In this document: one piece after another, positions 1 through 10,271 of the stretch
Layout of the letters: every line of letters starts with the position of its first letter
Numbering within the stretch: position 1 is the stretch's first letter
Made by a program: the position numbers and the translations under genes
Notes under the pieces: model-generated
What the model saw: only the letters and a program-made list of their open reading frames with translations
What the model was told of the DNA's origin: nothing
Databases searched by the model: none
NCBI RefSeq assembly: GCF_002799155.1
Contig: NZ_NERD01000002.1
Location: 806,001-870,000 of the forward strand
Length of the DNA stretch: 64,000 nucleotides
Reading direction: 5' to 3'
Source: Stenotrophomonas maltophilia
GTDB taxonomy: Bacteria; Pseudomonadota; Gammaproteobacteria; Xanthomonadales; Xanthomonadaceae

Positions 1-1
1 C

Positions 2-3000
2 TGGACCGGTGCCGGCGGTCGCCTGGGCACGCTCGGTCGCCTGGACTGGACGGTGGGCAACGCGGATGTGCGCAATGGCACGCTCAGCGCAGCGCTGTTC
101 CAGATCGCCGCCGACACGCTGGACAACCGCGGCGGCAGCCTGCTGTCGCTGGGCAACCAGGGCAGCATGCTGCGGGCCGGTATGCTGGACAACAGTGCCG
201 GTGGCACCGTAGCCGGCAATGGTGAACTGACCGTCTCGGCGACCACGCTGGATAACAGCAAGGGCCTGCTGCAGCAGGCAGGCAGCGGCGCGTTGCGTGT
301 TCACGCCGATACGCTGCGTGGCAGCGAAGGCCGCCTGCTCAGCAACGGCGACCTGTCGCTGACCGGTGGCCAGCTGGATGTGAGTGGCGGCACCACCTCG
401 GCGCAGCGCGTGCAGATCCAGGCAGACGGCCTGCGCAACGCCGGTGGCCAGATCGTTTCGCTGAGCAATTCCGAGCTGGCGCTGGAGGTACGTGGCACCT
501 TCGACAACAACGGCGGGCAGGTGCTTGGCAATGCGGGCCTGCGCATCGATGCGGGCCGCATCGACAACCAGAAGGGCACGCTGCAGTCGGCTGGTAGCCA
601 GGGCGCGACCCTGACCGTGCGCGACGATCTGGACAACAGCGCCGGTGCGATCTCTGGCAACGGCCAGTTGCAGCTGCACGTCGGCAGCCTGCTCAACCAG
701 GGCGGCAAGGTACTTGCTGCGGGGAGCGGCCTGTTGCAGGTGCAGGCCCGCGAACTGCTGGACAATCGCGATGGCGGCCGCTTGGCGGGCAGCGGCAACG
801 TGCTGTTGCAGGCGGCGCGGCTGGACAACCGCAGCGGTGCAATCGAACACGCCGGCAGCGGCACGCTGCAGATCCGTGCCGATGCGTTGCAGGGCGCGGC
901 GGGGCGGATCCTCAGCCAGTCCACGCTGACGCTCGAGGGCGGCGAGCTGGTGCTGGGTGCCGGCAGTATCACCCAGGCAGAGCACATTGCGATCAATGCC
1001 GAACGCCTGGACAACGCCGGCGGCAACCTCAGCGCCACCGGCAGCGATGCACTGCAGTTGCTCGTGGCACAGAGCGTGGACAACAGCGGCGGCACGATCG
1101 CAGGCAACGGTGCCCTGGATGTGCAGGCCGGTGAACTGCTCAACCGCAAGGGCACGCTCAGTGCTGCCGGTACAGCCGGCAGCACGTTGCAGGTCAACGG
1201 TACGCTGGACAACCATGAAGGCACCATCGCCAGCAATGCCAACCGGCTGACCATTGCTGCCGCGCGGGTCGACAACACCGCCGGTGCCATCCGCCACGCC
1301 GGCAACCAGGGCCTGGATATCACCACGACCCGCCTGGATGGAAGCAAGGGCACGCTGGTCTCTGCGGCTACGCTCACCCTGCGCGCGGATGAGGTAGACC
1401 ATCGCGACGCAACGCTGGGGGCGGATCGCTTCGACCTCGAGGCCGGAACGCTGGACAACGCCGGTGGCCGCATCGTCGCCAGTGGCGAGGGTGCCAGCCG
1501 CATGCATGCCACCACGCTGGGCAATGCCGGCGGCACGCTGGCCAGCAATGGTGACCTGACGCTGCAGGCGCAGGCGCTGGACAACAGCGCAGGCAAGATC
1601 CAGCACGCCGGCAGCGGCCGGTTGCAGGTGCTCGCGCAGACCCTGCTGGGTGCAAGCGGCAGTGTGCTCAGCAATGGCACGTTGGTGCTGGAGGGCAAAA
1701 CGCTTGACCTGTCGAAGGCGACCACCTCGGCGCGACGCATCGACGTCATTGCCGATAGCCTGATCACGGCCGGAGGTGCACTCACTGCCACCGGCGACGA
1801 GGCGCTGCGCCTGCGGGTACAGGGGCTGCTGGACAATCGCGGCGGCTCGCTGGCCAGCAATGGCGTGCTCGACGTTTCCGCGCGGCAGCTGATCAATGCG
1901 CAGGGCATCCTGCAGGGCGCCGGCAGCGGCCGTTCCACCCTGGCCATCGGCCAGGCATTGGACAACCAGAGCGGGCGCATCCTGCTGGGTGGCGCGGGCA
2001 CGCTCAATGCCGCCAGCCTCGACAACCTCGGCGGTACCGTCCACGCCGGTGGCAGCGAGCTGGTACTGGGCATCGACAGTCGCCTCGACAATGGCAGCCA
2101 GGGGCTGCTGTCCAGCGCTGGTGCGATGACGCTGGACGCCGCCAGCCTCGACAACCGGCACGGCACGGTGGTGGCAGGCAAGGACCTGCTGCTGACCACG
2201 GTTGCAGGCGTGAACAACAGCGATGGCGCGATGCAGGCCGGCGAGCTGCTGCAGCTGCAGGCCAATGGCCTTGACAACCAGCGCGGCACGCTGCTGGGTG
2301 GCCAGCTGACCGTCGATACCCGCGGCCAGCGGCTGGACAACAGCGCAGGTACGCTGGGTACGCAGAAGGGTGCGCTGACCGTGCACAGCGGCGCGCTGGA
2401 CAACCAGGGTGGCCGGGTGCAGTCGGCCGCCGATCTGCTGATCGATACCACAGGGCAAGCCATCGACAACCGCGGCACGGCCAGCAGTGGCGGCCTGTTG
2501 GCGGGGGGCAAGCTGCAGCTGGAAGGAGGCGCGCTGGACAACCGTGGTGGCACGCTGAACGCGCAGGGCGATGCGCGGCTGCTGCTGGCCAGTGCCGACA
2601 ACAGCGCCGGCGGTACGCTTGTCAGCGCTGCAGGCCTGTCGCTGCAGGCCACGACGCTGGCCAACGGCGCGGGGCGCGTGCAGGCCGGGCGCAATCTCGA
2701 CCTGACCCTGAGCGGGCATCTGGACAACGCTGCCGGTGCAATCGCCGCCGGTCAGCTGCTGACCCTCACCGCCGCCAGCGTCGACAACCGCAATACCCGC
2801 GGTGGCGATGGCACCCGCGGCCTGCAGGCGGGCGAGTTGCAGTTCGCAACGCAGTGGCTGGACAACAGCCAGGGCCAGGTCGTCACCGATGGCGGGGCGC
2901 GGCTGCAGATCAACGGCCAGCTGCAGAACACCGGCGGCGTGATCAGCACCGGCGGCAACCTGGACAGCCGGGCGGACAACGTCGCCAACAGTGGCGGCCT

Positions 3001-3600
3001 GCTGCGGGCCGACGGCAGCCAGACCCTGGTGGCACGTGTGCTCAGCGAAGACGGCCAGGTGCATGCGCAGCGTGACCTCGGCCTCACCCTGCAGCAGGGC
3101 ATGCGCCAACGTGGCGAATGGATCGCCAACGGCACGCTGTCGCTGAACCTGTCCGGCGACCTCGACAACCAGGGTGTGATGCGCGGTGGCAACCTCGACC
3201 TCAACGCCCAGAACATCACCAACGCAGCCTCGGGTGAGATCTCCAGCCAGGGCACGACCCACCTCAACGCCCGTGGCCAGCTGACCAACCGCGGCCTGAT
3301 CGATGGCGCGCTGACCCACCTGGAGGCCGGCGAGATCGACAATCTCGGCACCGGGCGTATCTACGGCGATCGCGTGGCGATCTCCACCGGCGTGCTGAAG
3401 AACCGCGCCGAAGAGGCCGGTGGTGCCACCCGCGTCGGCACCGTGGCCGCACGCGAGCGGCTGGACCTGGGCGTGCGCGAACTGCAGAACACCGGCAAGG
3501 GCCTGATCTACAGCGGCGGTGATGCGGCCATCGGTGGATCGCTGGGGGCCGATCGGATCGCCAGCGGCATTGCCGGGCGGATCGACAACATCAGCTCGGT
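2..3600 (+). repeat. Degenerate FHA-1 beta-helix coding repeats
   Basis: Several dozen degenerate units of roughly 20-25 codons, each centred on an LDN or VDN followed by GG, SAG or RG, run in tandem inside the exoprotein gene. They are protein-level beta-helix rungs, and recurrent DNA words such as ctggacaac follow from this. The units are too diverged and contiguous to be CRISPR. Confidence 0.85.
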
Positions 3601-6600
3601 CATCGATGTGACCGGCACCCTGTCCATCGATGCGCACGTGGTCAACAACATCCGCGAGAACGTGGTCATCACACAGGCCACGACCGTGAATGCCCCGGTG
3701 CGCATGGACCGGCCCGCATGGTGGCGCAACGGCAAGAACGCTACCGAGAACATCCGCAGTACCAGCCATTACTCCGCGCACGAGGTGTACTACCTCAACC
3801 CGGCCGACATCCTGGAGGACACACCGCACATCACGCCGGACGGCTTCACCGTGCACCGTGCCGTGGTGCGGCTGACCGCGCAGACCAGCGCGTACTTCTT
3901 CGGGCGTGGTGGACTGTATGCCGCGCTGGGAGAGCGATCGCGCCTGAACGTGCAGGATGGCACGGTGGTGATGTACTACGTCGGTCGCCAGGACAACCAG
4001 GTCAATCCGGACCAGGCTGCCGGTGGTGCCGACGATCCCTTTGCCGAGCTGACCACCCTGCATCCCGATTCGCCGGCATTCCGCTACGTCGATGACAGAC
4101 TCACCTATTCCTCGGCGTATGGCACCTGCACGACCAATTGCGTGCAGTTGTGGACCTTCAAGGACTACGATCCCGACCGCATTCTGACCAGCCCACAGTT
4201 TGCGGGCGGCAATTCAACCAGTGCCAACGAGCAGTACCGCCTGGCCACGCGCACGGTGACCGAAGATGTGTTGCAGCCGGGCGTCGGTGCCGATGCGGTC
4301 ATCCGGTCCGGGGGCGCGATGCGCATCCGCACCGATGGCCTGCGCAACCACTACGGCAGCATCGCCGCCGGCGGCGATCTGGACATTGTCGGCCTGAGCG
4401 GCGCGGCGAAGGTGGAAAACCTGGCGGCCACGCTGTATCGCACGCATCAGTTCTCCAACGTCAGCCATACCTTCGGCGGTGACGTAATGACCTGGAGCAC
4501 GCCGGCCATTTCCGAGGTGACCGGTAAAATTGGCGGCAGCATTGTCAGCGGCGGCTCGTTGAGCATCGACGTCGGTGACCTGAGCAACCTCAACCAAGGG
4601 CGAAACGCGCCGAACGTGCAGAACGGTTCGGCCATGGCCAACCTCAACGTGCAGGGTCCCAAGACCCTGCCGGATGGGCCGGGCCACGGCGGTGCGCAGG
4701 GGCCCGGCCAGTCCACCGGCACCGGTGCCGAACGCGCGCTGGCACAGGCGGCCGATGCCGCCGGCACCCAGCAGGGCGGCAGCGTCGGCGGCGTGAGCGG
4801 CAACAGCAGCAGCTCCGGGCCGCGCGTGGTCGCGGCCAGTGGTGGATCGCCGGACCGGATCGCGATGGGCGCACCGGACACGCGCGCGCCGAGCGCCAGC
4901 CTGTTCAACGTCAATCCCAACGGTGGCCACTACCTGGTCGAGACCGATCCGCGCTTTACCGACCACAAGACCTGGCTGAGCTCGGACCACCTGCTGGGTC
5001 AGATGGGCTACTCGCCCGATACCGTGCACAAGCGCCTGGGCGATGGCTACTACGAGCAGAAGCTGGTGCGCGAGCAGATCGGCCAGCTGACCGGTCGACG
5101 CTTCCTCGACGGCTACGCCAGTGACGAGGCGCAGTACCGCGCGCTGCTGGAGGCCGGTGCCACGGTGGCCAGCGAATGGGGCCTGCGCCCTGGCGTGGCG
5201 CTGACCGAAGCACAGATGGCACAGCTGACCAGTGACATCGTCTGGCTGGTCGAGCAGACCGTCACCCTGGCCGATGGCAGCACCACCACCGCGCTGGTGC
5301 CGCAGGTCTACCTGCGCCTGCGACCGGGCGACCTGGACGGCAACGGTGCACTGCTGGCCGGCGCCAATGTCGATATCAAACTGGGCAATGGCCTGGTCAA
5401 CACCGGCAATATCGCCGGCCGCAAGCTGGTGACCATCGATGCCGGCAACATCGAGCATCTGGGCGGCAGCATTTCCGGCCAGTACGTCGGGCTGTCGTCG
5501 GACAAGGACATCCGCGTTGTCGGTGCCGCCGTGACGGCCACCGATGCGCTGTCGGTCAAGGCGGCGGGCAACGTCTCGGTGGCCTCCACGGTGGAGACAC
5601 AGCGGGGCGGTGGCACCTACCAGTACGAAACCAATCGCATCGATCGGGTCGCCGGCCTGTATGTAACCAACCCCAGTGGCGACGGCATGCTGTCGGTGGT
5701 GGCTGGCGGGGACATCAGCCTGCAGGCCGCACAGCTCCGCAACGCTGGCACTGACGGCCTGACCCAGCTGGCCGCAGGCGGCAATCTGGATGTTGGCGCT
5801 ATTGCGCTGGAAGAACGCCGCGACGCCACCTTCGATGAGCGCAACCACCAGCGCAGCAGCAGGACGACACACGCTGCCTCGTCGGTACAGGGCGCTGGCG
5901 ATGTGGTGCTGGCCGCTGGCAAGGACATCACCCTGGCCGCCGCGCAGATCAAGGCGGGGGGCGGCCTGGCACTGCAGGCCGGTGGGGACATCAACAGCCA
6001 GGCGCTGGTGGACAGCGAGAGCCGCGATTTTGCCAATGCAGGCAAGCGCAGCTCGCTGCAGGTCAGCCAGCGTGATGAGACGGTGCGGGGTAGCCAGTTG
6101 TCTGCTGACGGCGGAATCGCACTCAGTGCAGGCCGCGATGCGAACCTGGTAGCCGCGGAGGTACGAAGCGAAAAGGACGCGATCAGTATTGGTGCTGGCC
6201 GTGATGTGAATCTGACATCCGCGCAGGAAGAGCACACCTGGGAGCAAGACACCCAGCGCAAGAAGCGTGGACTAACGTCCACTACGCGTACCGCAACGCA
6301 CGATGCGACCCAAGACATCCTGGTCGTTGGCACGGTTTTGTCGGGTGAGCGGATCAGCATCGGCGCAGGTCGTGACATCACAGCCGAGGGCGCCAAGATT
6401 GCGGCCACTGGCGATGTAGTGATGGCCGCCAAGGGCAATCTCAGTATTGTTGCTGCGGAGTCCATTCATTCCGAACAGCACAGTAGCGATCGCAAGAAGT
6501 CCGGGCTGCTTGGGGGGATGAATGGCAGCTTCGGAGTTACCTTCGGCAGCCGAAGTGCCGGCAACAGCAGCTCCCTGACCGAAACGGTCGCGGAAGGAAG

Positions 6601-9361
6601 CATCATCGGCAGCGCGCTGGGCAGCGTGACACTAACGGCGGGAGAAACGCTGCACATCGGCGGATCCGATGTTCTCTCCAAGAACGGAATGACGTTGCTT
6701 GGCAAGGATGTACGCATCGATTCAGCAGAACAGCACTCGGAGTACAACGACAGGAACTACTTCAGGCAGTCAGGTCTGAACGTCGCCGTGGGCGGTGCGA
6801 CCGTTGATACGATTCAAGGTGCACGCGCCGTGTACGCCTTAGCCAAACGCGCAGACGAGGTCGAAGACGATCGCCTCAAGGCGCTCTATGCGTACAAGGC
6901 GGCCCAGGGGGCAATCGCTGTGGCCCAGGCTGCGGGGCAGCAGTCGGGCGATGGAGGTGGCGGCGCCGGATTGAACGTCCGGGTGACCGCAGGAACCCAG
7001 CGATCCCAGTCGGAAACGACGATGGAGCAGACGACCCATCGTGGCAGCACATTGCACAGTGATGGCGATGTGGTGATCGCAGCCACGGGCGGTGATCTGA
7101 CCGTGGTGGGCAGTAGCGTGTCGGGTCGCAACGTAGATCTTGCGGCGGCCAAGGATCTGATGATCAGAAGCAGCGAGGATCGCTACGCCCAGGACAGCAG
7201 AAACCAGTCCCAGGGTGGAGAGATCGGTGTTGCGATCAGTGGAAGCAGCGGCGGCGGTGCAGCGATCGGTGTCTATGTTGGCGCCAATGCCGCGCGTGGC
7301 AAGGCCGACGGGAACGGCACCGTCCACAACGAAAGTATCATCAAGGCCGGGGATCGCCTTACGTTTGCGAGTGGTGGAGACACGACTCTGCAGGGCGCAC
7401 AGCTGGTTGCCAACCAGGTGATTGGCCAAGTGGCGGGCAATCTGGCGGTGCGCACAGAGCAGGACACGGATAGATACAAGAGTCAGCAGCTTGCGGCAAA
7501 AGGTGAAGCCACGATTGGCTATGGCTTCGAGGGTAGTGCCAGCGGCAGCGCCGCCTTGATTGACAGTGACTACCGCAGTGTCCGTGAGCAGACGGGAATC
7601 GCCGCTGGTGATGGGGGCTTCCAGTTGCAGGTTGGGGGCAACACGCATCTGGCCGGAGCCGTCATCGCAAGTACCGCGGATCCGTCGAAGAATCTGCTGT
7701 CGACGGGTAGCTTGACGGTTGAGGATCTCAAGAACCGGGCGGAGTTCCTTTCTGCATCGATCAGTGGCGGTACCAGCGGCGGTGGGAGCCCCTCGGACGG
7801 GTTCAATTTCAACCCGTCGGTGATGCCGGGCATGCCAACGGGTGACCGCAAGAGCACCACCACGCGGAGCGGCGTAGCCGACGGCACGATCGATATTAGA
7901 AACGGAGACAGCAGCACGCTGGCAGACCTGCAGCGCGGCGTAACCAGTCTGGACAACGCCAACGGGTTTGCGCCCATCTTTGACGAGAAGAAGGTTCAGG
8001 AGCGGCAGGAACTCACGCATATCCTGGGAGAGATCGGTTTCAAGGCCGTTGGCAATCTGGCCTCCAAGAAGAGTGCCCAGGCCAAGGTGGACCTGGAAGT
8101 TGCGCGCGCCAATGGTGATGCCGAGGCCGAGGCCGACGCGCTGCGGCGGATCAGCGAGTGGGGTGAAAGCGGGCGCAATAAGGTCTTGCTGCATGGCCTG
8201 ACAGGCGCTGCCGTTGCGGCATTGAGTGGCGGCGATATTAGTGGCGCCGCTGCGGGTGCCACCGGTGCAGCGCTGGCCAAGGAGGCAATGACACGCTTCC
8301 TTACCGGTCAGGGCATGGATCCGCGAAGTGGTGAGTTCAACAGCTTGATCGAACTGGCCAGTGCTGCGTTGGGCGGGGTCGTGGGTGGTACCGATGGTGC
8401 GGGCACTGCGCTGCTGGGAGATCAGTTCAACCGTCAGATGCACTGGGACCAGTACCTGGAAGCTCTGGATGTCTGCAAGGCAAACCCCGCTGTGCGAGGC
8501 TGTTCCACCATTCTTGAGATGTCGGACAACACCAAGGCGGTTGTTATTTCCGACAGTAGTGATGAGGTTGCCTATAAAGTCATAGCGAATCAGAACAAGG
8601 AAACTGGCGAGACTGTCAGCTTCACGCTGACAGAGTCAGACGGAACTCCTCGGCTCATCATGCAGAAGGATGAGTACAACGATTTCGTTGTATCTGGACT
8701 GCCTCCGCCGCTTTGGGGCATGACGCCTGGTTACGCATTGGATCTGGGTTCCTATTTTTCACACGGCTTGAGAGGGAATTTCGGCCAAGCGTTTGGTGAT
8801 ATGTCCAACATCTTCACCAGTGGCGAGTACTGGCAGGATCTTGCGGTTTCGATGACCCTCGGATTGGCCGGGATGCCGCAGGGCAGGATGGTGCCTGCAA
8901 GTTCAGCGACCGCAAGAGTTGGGTTGCGCGAAAGTTTGGCGGGGCAGGCGGGAATTCCAAGGGATATTCTTAAGGCTCCAGCCAATATATGGGGAAAGTC
9001 AATTGATCTGATTCGGCAGTCATTTAGTTTGGATGGTGCGACGTTGGTGCGAATTCCTGCGAAAGCGAATAGCTCTGGCAATGCTCAGGTATATAGGGTT
9101 AGCGGCGGGGCAACGGGCATCAGAGAGATTCAATACAGTCCCTCAACAGCAGGGTCGGCGCAAAAATCGGTGCACGTTGGGGAATATTACAAGTTGACCT
9201 ATTTCGATGGGAGTAAGGTTAAGGTTATTGATCCTTCGGGGTACCGTCCTAAGTTCCGTGGCCCCGGTGATCCGATTTACGACAACAATACGATATACTT
9301 GAATCCGCAGGGTCAGAAAGTTAAATTTAATCATTCAACGAATACTTGGATTCCAGAATGA
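2..9361 (+). CDS. cdiA: CdiA-like contact-dependent inhibition exoprotein (5' end outside window)
   Basis: The frame is open from the first bases, so the start, secretion signal and TPS domain lie upstream; 3119 codons are visible. Reading from the N-terminal side: about 3.5 kb of degenerate FHA-1 beta-helix repeats with recurrent LDN...G motifs; a non-repetitive stretch near 3640-5340, where CdiA proteins usually carry the receptor-binding and YP regions; FHA-2 repeats with AAGKDITL-type motifs to about 7750; a Gly/Ala-rich pretoxin region to 8450; then a variable C-terminus. A DQFNRQMH motif at 8420 resembles the non-VENN junction of some CdiA proteins. The last ~100 residues (from about 9060) are lower in GC and are the likely delivered toxin; they contain VGEYYKL and KVKVIDP, but I cannot name the fold or activity. 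Family knowledge says CdiB exports such proteins; no cdiB is in the window. The immunity gene overlaps the stop. Confidence 0.93.
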   Translation, partial: WTGAGGRLGTLGRLDWTVGNADVRNGTLSAALFQIAADTLDNRGGSLLSLGNQGSMLRAGMLDNSAGGTVAGNGELTVSATTLDNSKGLLQQAGSGALRVHADTLRGSEGRLLSNGDLSLTGGQLDVSGGTTSAQRVQIQADGLRNAGGQIVSLSNSELALEVRGTFDNNGGQVLGNAGLRIDAGRIDNQKGTLQSAGSQGATLTVRDDLDNSAGAISGNGQLQLHVGSLLNQGGKVLAAGSGLLQVQARELLDNRDGGRLAGSGNVLLQAARLDNRSGAIEHAGSGTLQIRADALQGAAGRILSQSTLTLEGGELVLGAGSITQAEHIAINAERLDNAGGNLSATGSDALQLLVAQSVDNSGGTIAGNGALDVQAGELLNRKGTLSAAGTAGSTLQVNGTLDNHEGTIASNANRLTIAAARVDNTAGAIRHAGNQGLDITTTRLDGSKGTLVSAATLTLRADEVDHRDATLGADRFDLEAGTLDNAGGRIVASGEGASRMHATTLGNAGGTLASNGDLTLQAQALDNSAGKIQHAGSGRLQVLAQTLLGASGSVLSNGTLVLEGKTLDLSKATTSARRIDVIADSLITAGGALTATGDEALRLRVQGLLDNRGGSLASNGVLDVSARQLINAQGILQGAGSGRSTLAIGQALDNQSGRILLGGAGTLNAASLDNLGGTVHAGGSELVLGIDSRLDNGSQGLLSSAGAMTLDAASLDNRHGTVVAGKDLLLTTVAGVNNSDGAMQAGELLQLQANGLDNQRGTLLGGQLTVDTRGQRLDNSAGTLGTQKGALTVHSGALDNQGGRVQSAADLLIDTTGQAIDNRGTASSGGLLAGGKLQLEGGALDNRGGTLNAQGDARLLLASADNSAGGTLVSAAGLSLQATTLANGAGRVQAGRNLDLTLSGHLDNAAGAIAAGQLLTLTAASVDNRNTRGGDGTRGLQAGELQFATQWLDNSQGQVVTDGGARLQINGQLQNTGGVISTGGNLDSRADNVANSGGLLRADGSQTLVARVLSEDGQVHAQRDLGLTLQQGMRQRGEWIANGTLSLNLSGDLDNQGVMRGGNLDLNAQNITNAASGEISSQGTTHLNARGQLTNRGLIDGALTHLEAGEIDNLGTGRIYGDRVAISTGVLKNRAEEAGGATRVGTVAARERLDLGVRELQNTGKGLIYSGGDAAIGGSLGADRIASGIAGRIDNISSVIDVTGTLSIDAHVVNNIRENVVITQATTVNAPVRMDRPAWWRNGKNATENIRSTSHYSAHEVYYLNPADILEDTPHITPDGFTVHRAVVRLTAQTSAYFFGRGGLYAALGERSRLNVQDGTVVMYYVGRQDNQVNPDQAAGGADDPFAELTTLHPDSPAFRYVDDRLTYSSAYGTCTTNCVQLWTFKDYDPDRILTSPQFAGGNSTSANEQYRLATRTVTEDVLQPGVGADAVIRSGGAMRIRTDGLRNHYGSIAAGGDLDIVGLSGAAKVENLAATLYRTHQFSNVSHTFGGDVMTWSTPAISEVTGKIGGSIVSGGSLSIDVGDLSNLNQGRNAPNVQNGSAMANLNVQGPKTLPDGPGHGGAQGPGQSTGTGAERALAQAADAAGTQQGGSVGGVSGNSSSSGPRVVAASGGSPDRIAMGAPDTRAPSASLFNVNPNGGHYLVETDPRFTDHKTWLSSDHLLGQMGYSPDTVHKRLGDGYYEQKLVREQIGQLTGRRFLDGYASDEAQYRALLEAGATVASEWGLRPGVALTEAQMAQLTSDIVWLVEQTVTLADGSTTTALVPQVYLRLRPGDLDGNGALLAGANVDIKLGNGLVNTGNIAGRKLVTIDAGNIEHLGGSISGQYVGLSSDKDIRVVGAAVTATDALSVKAAGNVSVASTVETQRGGGTYQYETNRIDRVAGLYVTNPSGDGMLSVVAGGDISLQAAQLRNAGTDGLTQLAAGGNLDVGAIALEERRDATFDERNHQRSSRTTHAASSVQGAGDVVLAAGKDITLAAAQIKAGGGLALQAGGDINSQALVDSESRDFANAGKRSSLQVSQRDETVRGSQLSADGGIALSAGRDANLVAAEVRSEKDAISIGAGRDVNLTSAQEEHTWEQDTQRKKRGLTSTTRTATHDATQDILVVGTVLSGERISIGAGRDITAEGAKIAATGDVVMAAKGNLSIVAAESIHSEQHSSDRKKSGLLGGMNGSFGVTFGSRSAGNSSSLTETVAEGSIIGSALGSVTLTAGETLHIGGSDVLSKNGMTLLGKDVRIDSAEQHSEYNDRNYFRQSGLNVAVGGATVDTIQGARAVYALAKRADEVEDDRLKALYAYKAAQGAIAVAQAAGQQSGDGGGGAGLNVRVTAGTQRSQSETTMEQTTHRGSTLHSDGDVVIAATGGDLTVVGSSVSGRNVDLAAAKDLMIRSSEDRYAQDSRNQSQGGEIGVAISGSSGGGAAIGVYVGANAARGKADGNGTVHNESIIKAGDRLTFASGGDTTLQGAQLVANQVIGQVAGNLAVRTEQDTDRYKSQQLAAKGEATIGYGFEGSASGSAALIDSDYRSVREQTGIAAGDGGFQLQVGGNTHLAGAVIASTADPSKNLLSTGSLTVEDLKNRAEFLSASISGGTSGGGSPSDGFNFNPSVMPGMPTGDRKSTTTRSGVADGTIDIRNGDSSTLADLQRGVTSLDNANGFAPIFDEKKVQERQELTHILGEIGFKAVGNLASKKSAQAKVDLEVARANGDAEAEADALRRISEWGESGRNKVLLHGLTGAAVAALSGGDISGAAAGATGAALAKEAMTRFLTGQGMDPRSGEFNSLIELASAALGGVVGGTDGAGTALLGDQFNRQMHWDQYLEALDVCKANPAVRGCSTILEMSDNTKAVVISDSSDEVAYKVIANQNKETGETVSFTLTESDGTPRLIMQKDEYNDFVVSGLPPPLWGMTPGYALDLGSYFSHGLRGNFGQAFGDMSNIFTSGEYWQDLAVSMTLGLAGMPQGRMVPASSATARVGLRESLAGQAGIPRDILKAPANIWGKSIDLIRQSFSLDGATLVRIPAKANSSGNAQVYRVSGGATGIREIQYSPSTAGSAQKSVHVGEYYKLTYFDGSKVKVIDPSGYRPKFRGPGDPIYDNNTIYLNPQGQKVKFNHSTNTWIPE

Positions 9362-9906
9362 ATATCTCCATTAGTTTCTCCATTGCGTGGGATGCACCTA
9401 TTGTTCCTGGTGTATCGATGGCAGCTATACCTCTGCATGCGTCATACGGTGATCTGGACGCGGTTCTCGCCGCATATCTGATTGACGCGGATGCTCAGCT
9501 GTACAGGTTTGAGGGCGGGCCTGATCTTCGTCTGGAAAGATGTGGTCCTGACGAGCACGGAAATGGCGGGCTCCTGTTCTCCCTGCCTGGCGGTGATCGC
9601 GCTGGTGACATGGCTGCGCTCTCTATTACGATCGAGGGCTGGGTTGTGCGGGCGCTCAAGGTTTACGCATTGGGGATGCCGTGGGATGTTGTTGCACGTA
9701 AGTCCTATCGTGGACTTGCGGCAGGATCAATTGGCCTGGGTAGTCTGGTTTCTGATTTTCTTGTTTTTAGCGAGTTGCATTTCGATGAGGCGGAGGAGTG
9801 GTTCTGTAGCGGAGGTGATTACGGGGTCCTCGAAATTTCCGGTTGGGGTGTGCCGCTCGAGGATGAGCCGGAGCAGGTCGTGACTGCAATCTGCGTTGTG
9901 GCTTGA
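9358..9906 (+). CDS. Probable CDI immunity protein paired with the terminal CdiA toxin
   Basis: 182 residues if translation begins at the ATG that overlaps the cdiA stop (ATGA at 9358-9361); a TTG 12 bases upstream is also in frame but the coupled ATG is preferred. No signal peptide or clear membrane span is seen; it is an acidic, presumably cytosolic protein with conserved-looking Trp residues (EGWVV, EEWFCSG). I do not recognise the family. The immunity role is inferred from position: CdiI genes immediately follow cdiA and are co-translated with it. Base composition is lower in GC than the FHA region, like the toxin end it follows. Confidence 0.8.
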   Translation: MNISISFSIAWDAPIVPGVSMAAIPLHASYGDLDAVLAAYLIDADAQLYRFEGGPDLRLERCGPDEHGNGGLLFSLPGGDRAGDMAALSITIEGWVVRALKVYALGMPWDVVARKSYRGLAAGSIGLGSLVSDFLVFSELHFDEAEEWFCSGGDYGVLEISGWGVPLEDEPEQVVTAICVVA

Positions 9907-9952
9907 GGGTGTTTCTGGTCGTTGCATTGAGTTCGTGAAAAGCCGCGCTTGA

Positions 9953-10263
9953 CAGGCAAGCGCACCTCAATGGCCGGGATGCTGCGGGATGGGCTCTATA
10001 CATGGAAATCGTATCAAGTACATATTGGCACATACGATTCAAAACCCCGCAAAGGCCACGCATTCGGTTTTCGTTGAGGATAGATCCAAGTTGATCTCTC
10101 TTATCGACGAGGCTTGGAGGATGAAGGGCGTGCGGTGCCTGGAGATCCGGGGACGTTCATCGTCCCAATGGGGCGAGTGATTGGCACTGCCGGCGAGAAG
10201 AACATAAGAATTATTGTTAAGCCTGGCGCCAATAAAATAATGTCTGCGTATCCCGTACAGTGA
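9953..10263 (+). pseudogene. Frameshifted orphan CdiA C-terminal toxin fragment
   Basis: Two overlapping frames give one continuous toxin-like protein. Frame one carries GNRIKYILAHTIQNP and HSVFVEDRSKLISLIDEAW. It then runs out of frame, and from about 10138 the second frame continues as PGDPGTFIVPMGRVIGTAGE, then IRIIVKPGAN and SAYPVQ, then TGA at 10261. The switch fits loss of one base near 10130-10138. The ending resembles C-termini of BECR-fold CDI RNase toxins, a tentative assignment. There is no start region or pretoxin domain, so it is a displaced module and now broken. The zinc-ribbon gene eight bases downstream is its likely former immunity partner. Confidence 0.72.
9954..9986 (+). 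repeat. 33-bp repeat, copy A (partner at 16801-16833)
   Basis: The stretch matches 16801-16833 at 29 of 33 positions. In copy B it encodes QAYLNGRDAT in a toxin-tail stub; here the same frame reads QAHLNGRDAA and is cut off. Both look like relics of one toxin 3' end. Confidence 0.7.
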
Positions 10264-10271
10264 GGTGTTTC

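Noticed and set aside
301-2727. 808-codon open frame on the minus strand opposite the FHA repeats
   Set aside because: It is a high-GC shadow of the repeat gene: Ser/Pro/Leu-rich, low-complexity, no domain, no ribosome site.
2-3600. Possible CRISPR or tandem DNA repeat
   Set aside because: The recurring words are degenerate, in frame and contiguous; they encode beta-helix repeats with no constant repeat/spacer lengths.
9482-9883. 133-codon frame inside the first immunity gene
   Set aside because: Overlaps the coupled immunity gene in another frame and has no ribosome site or sensible composition.
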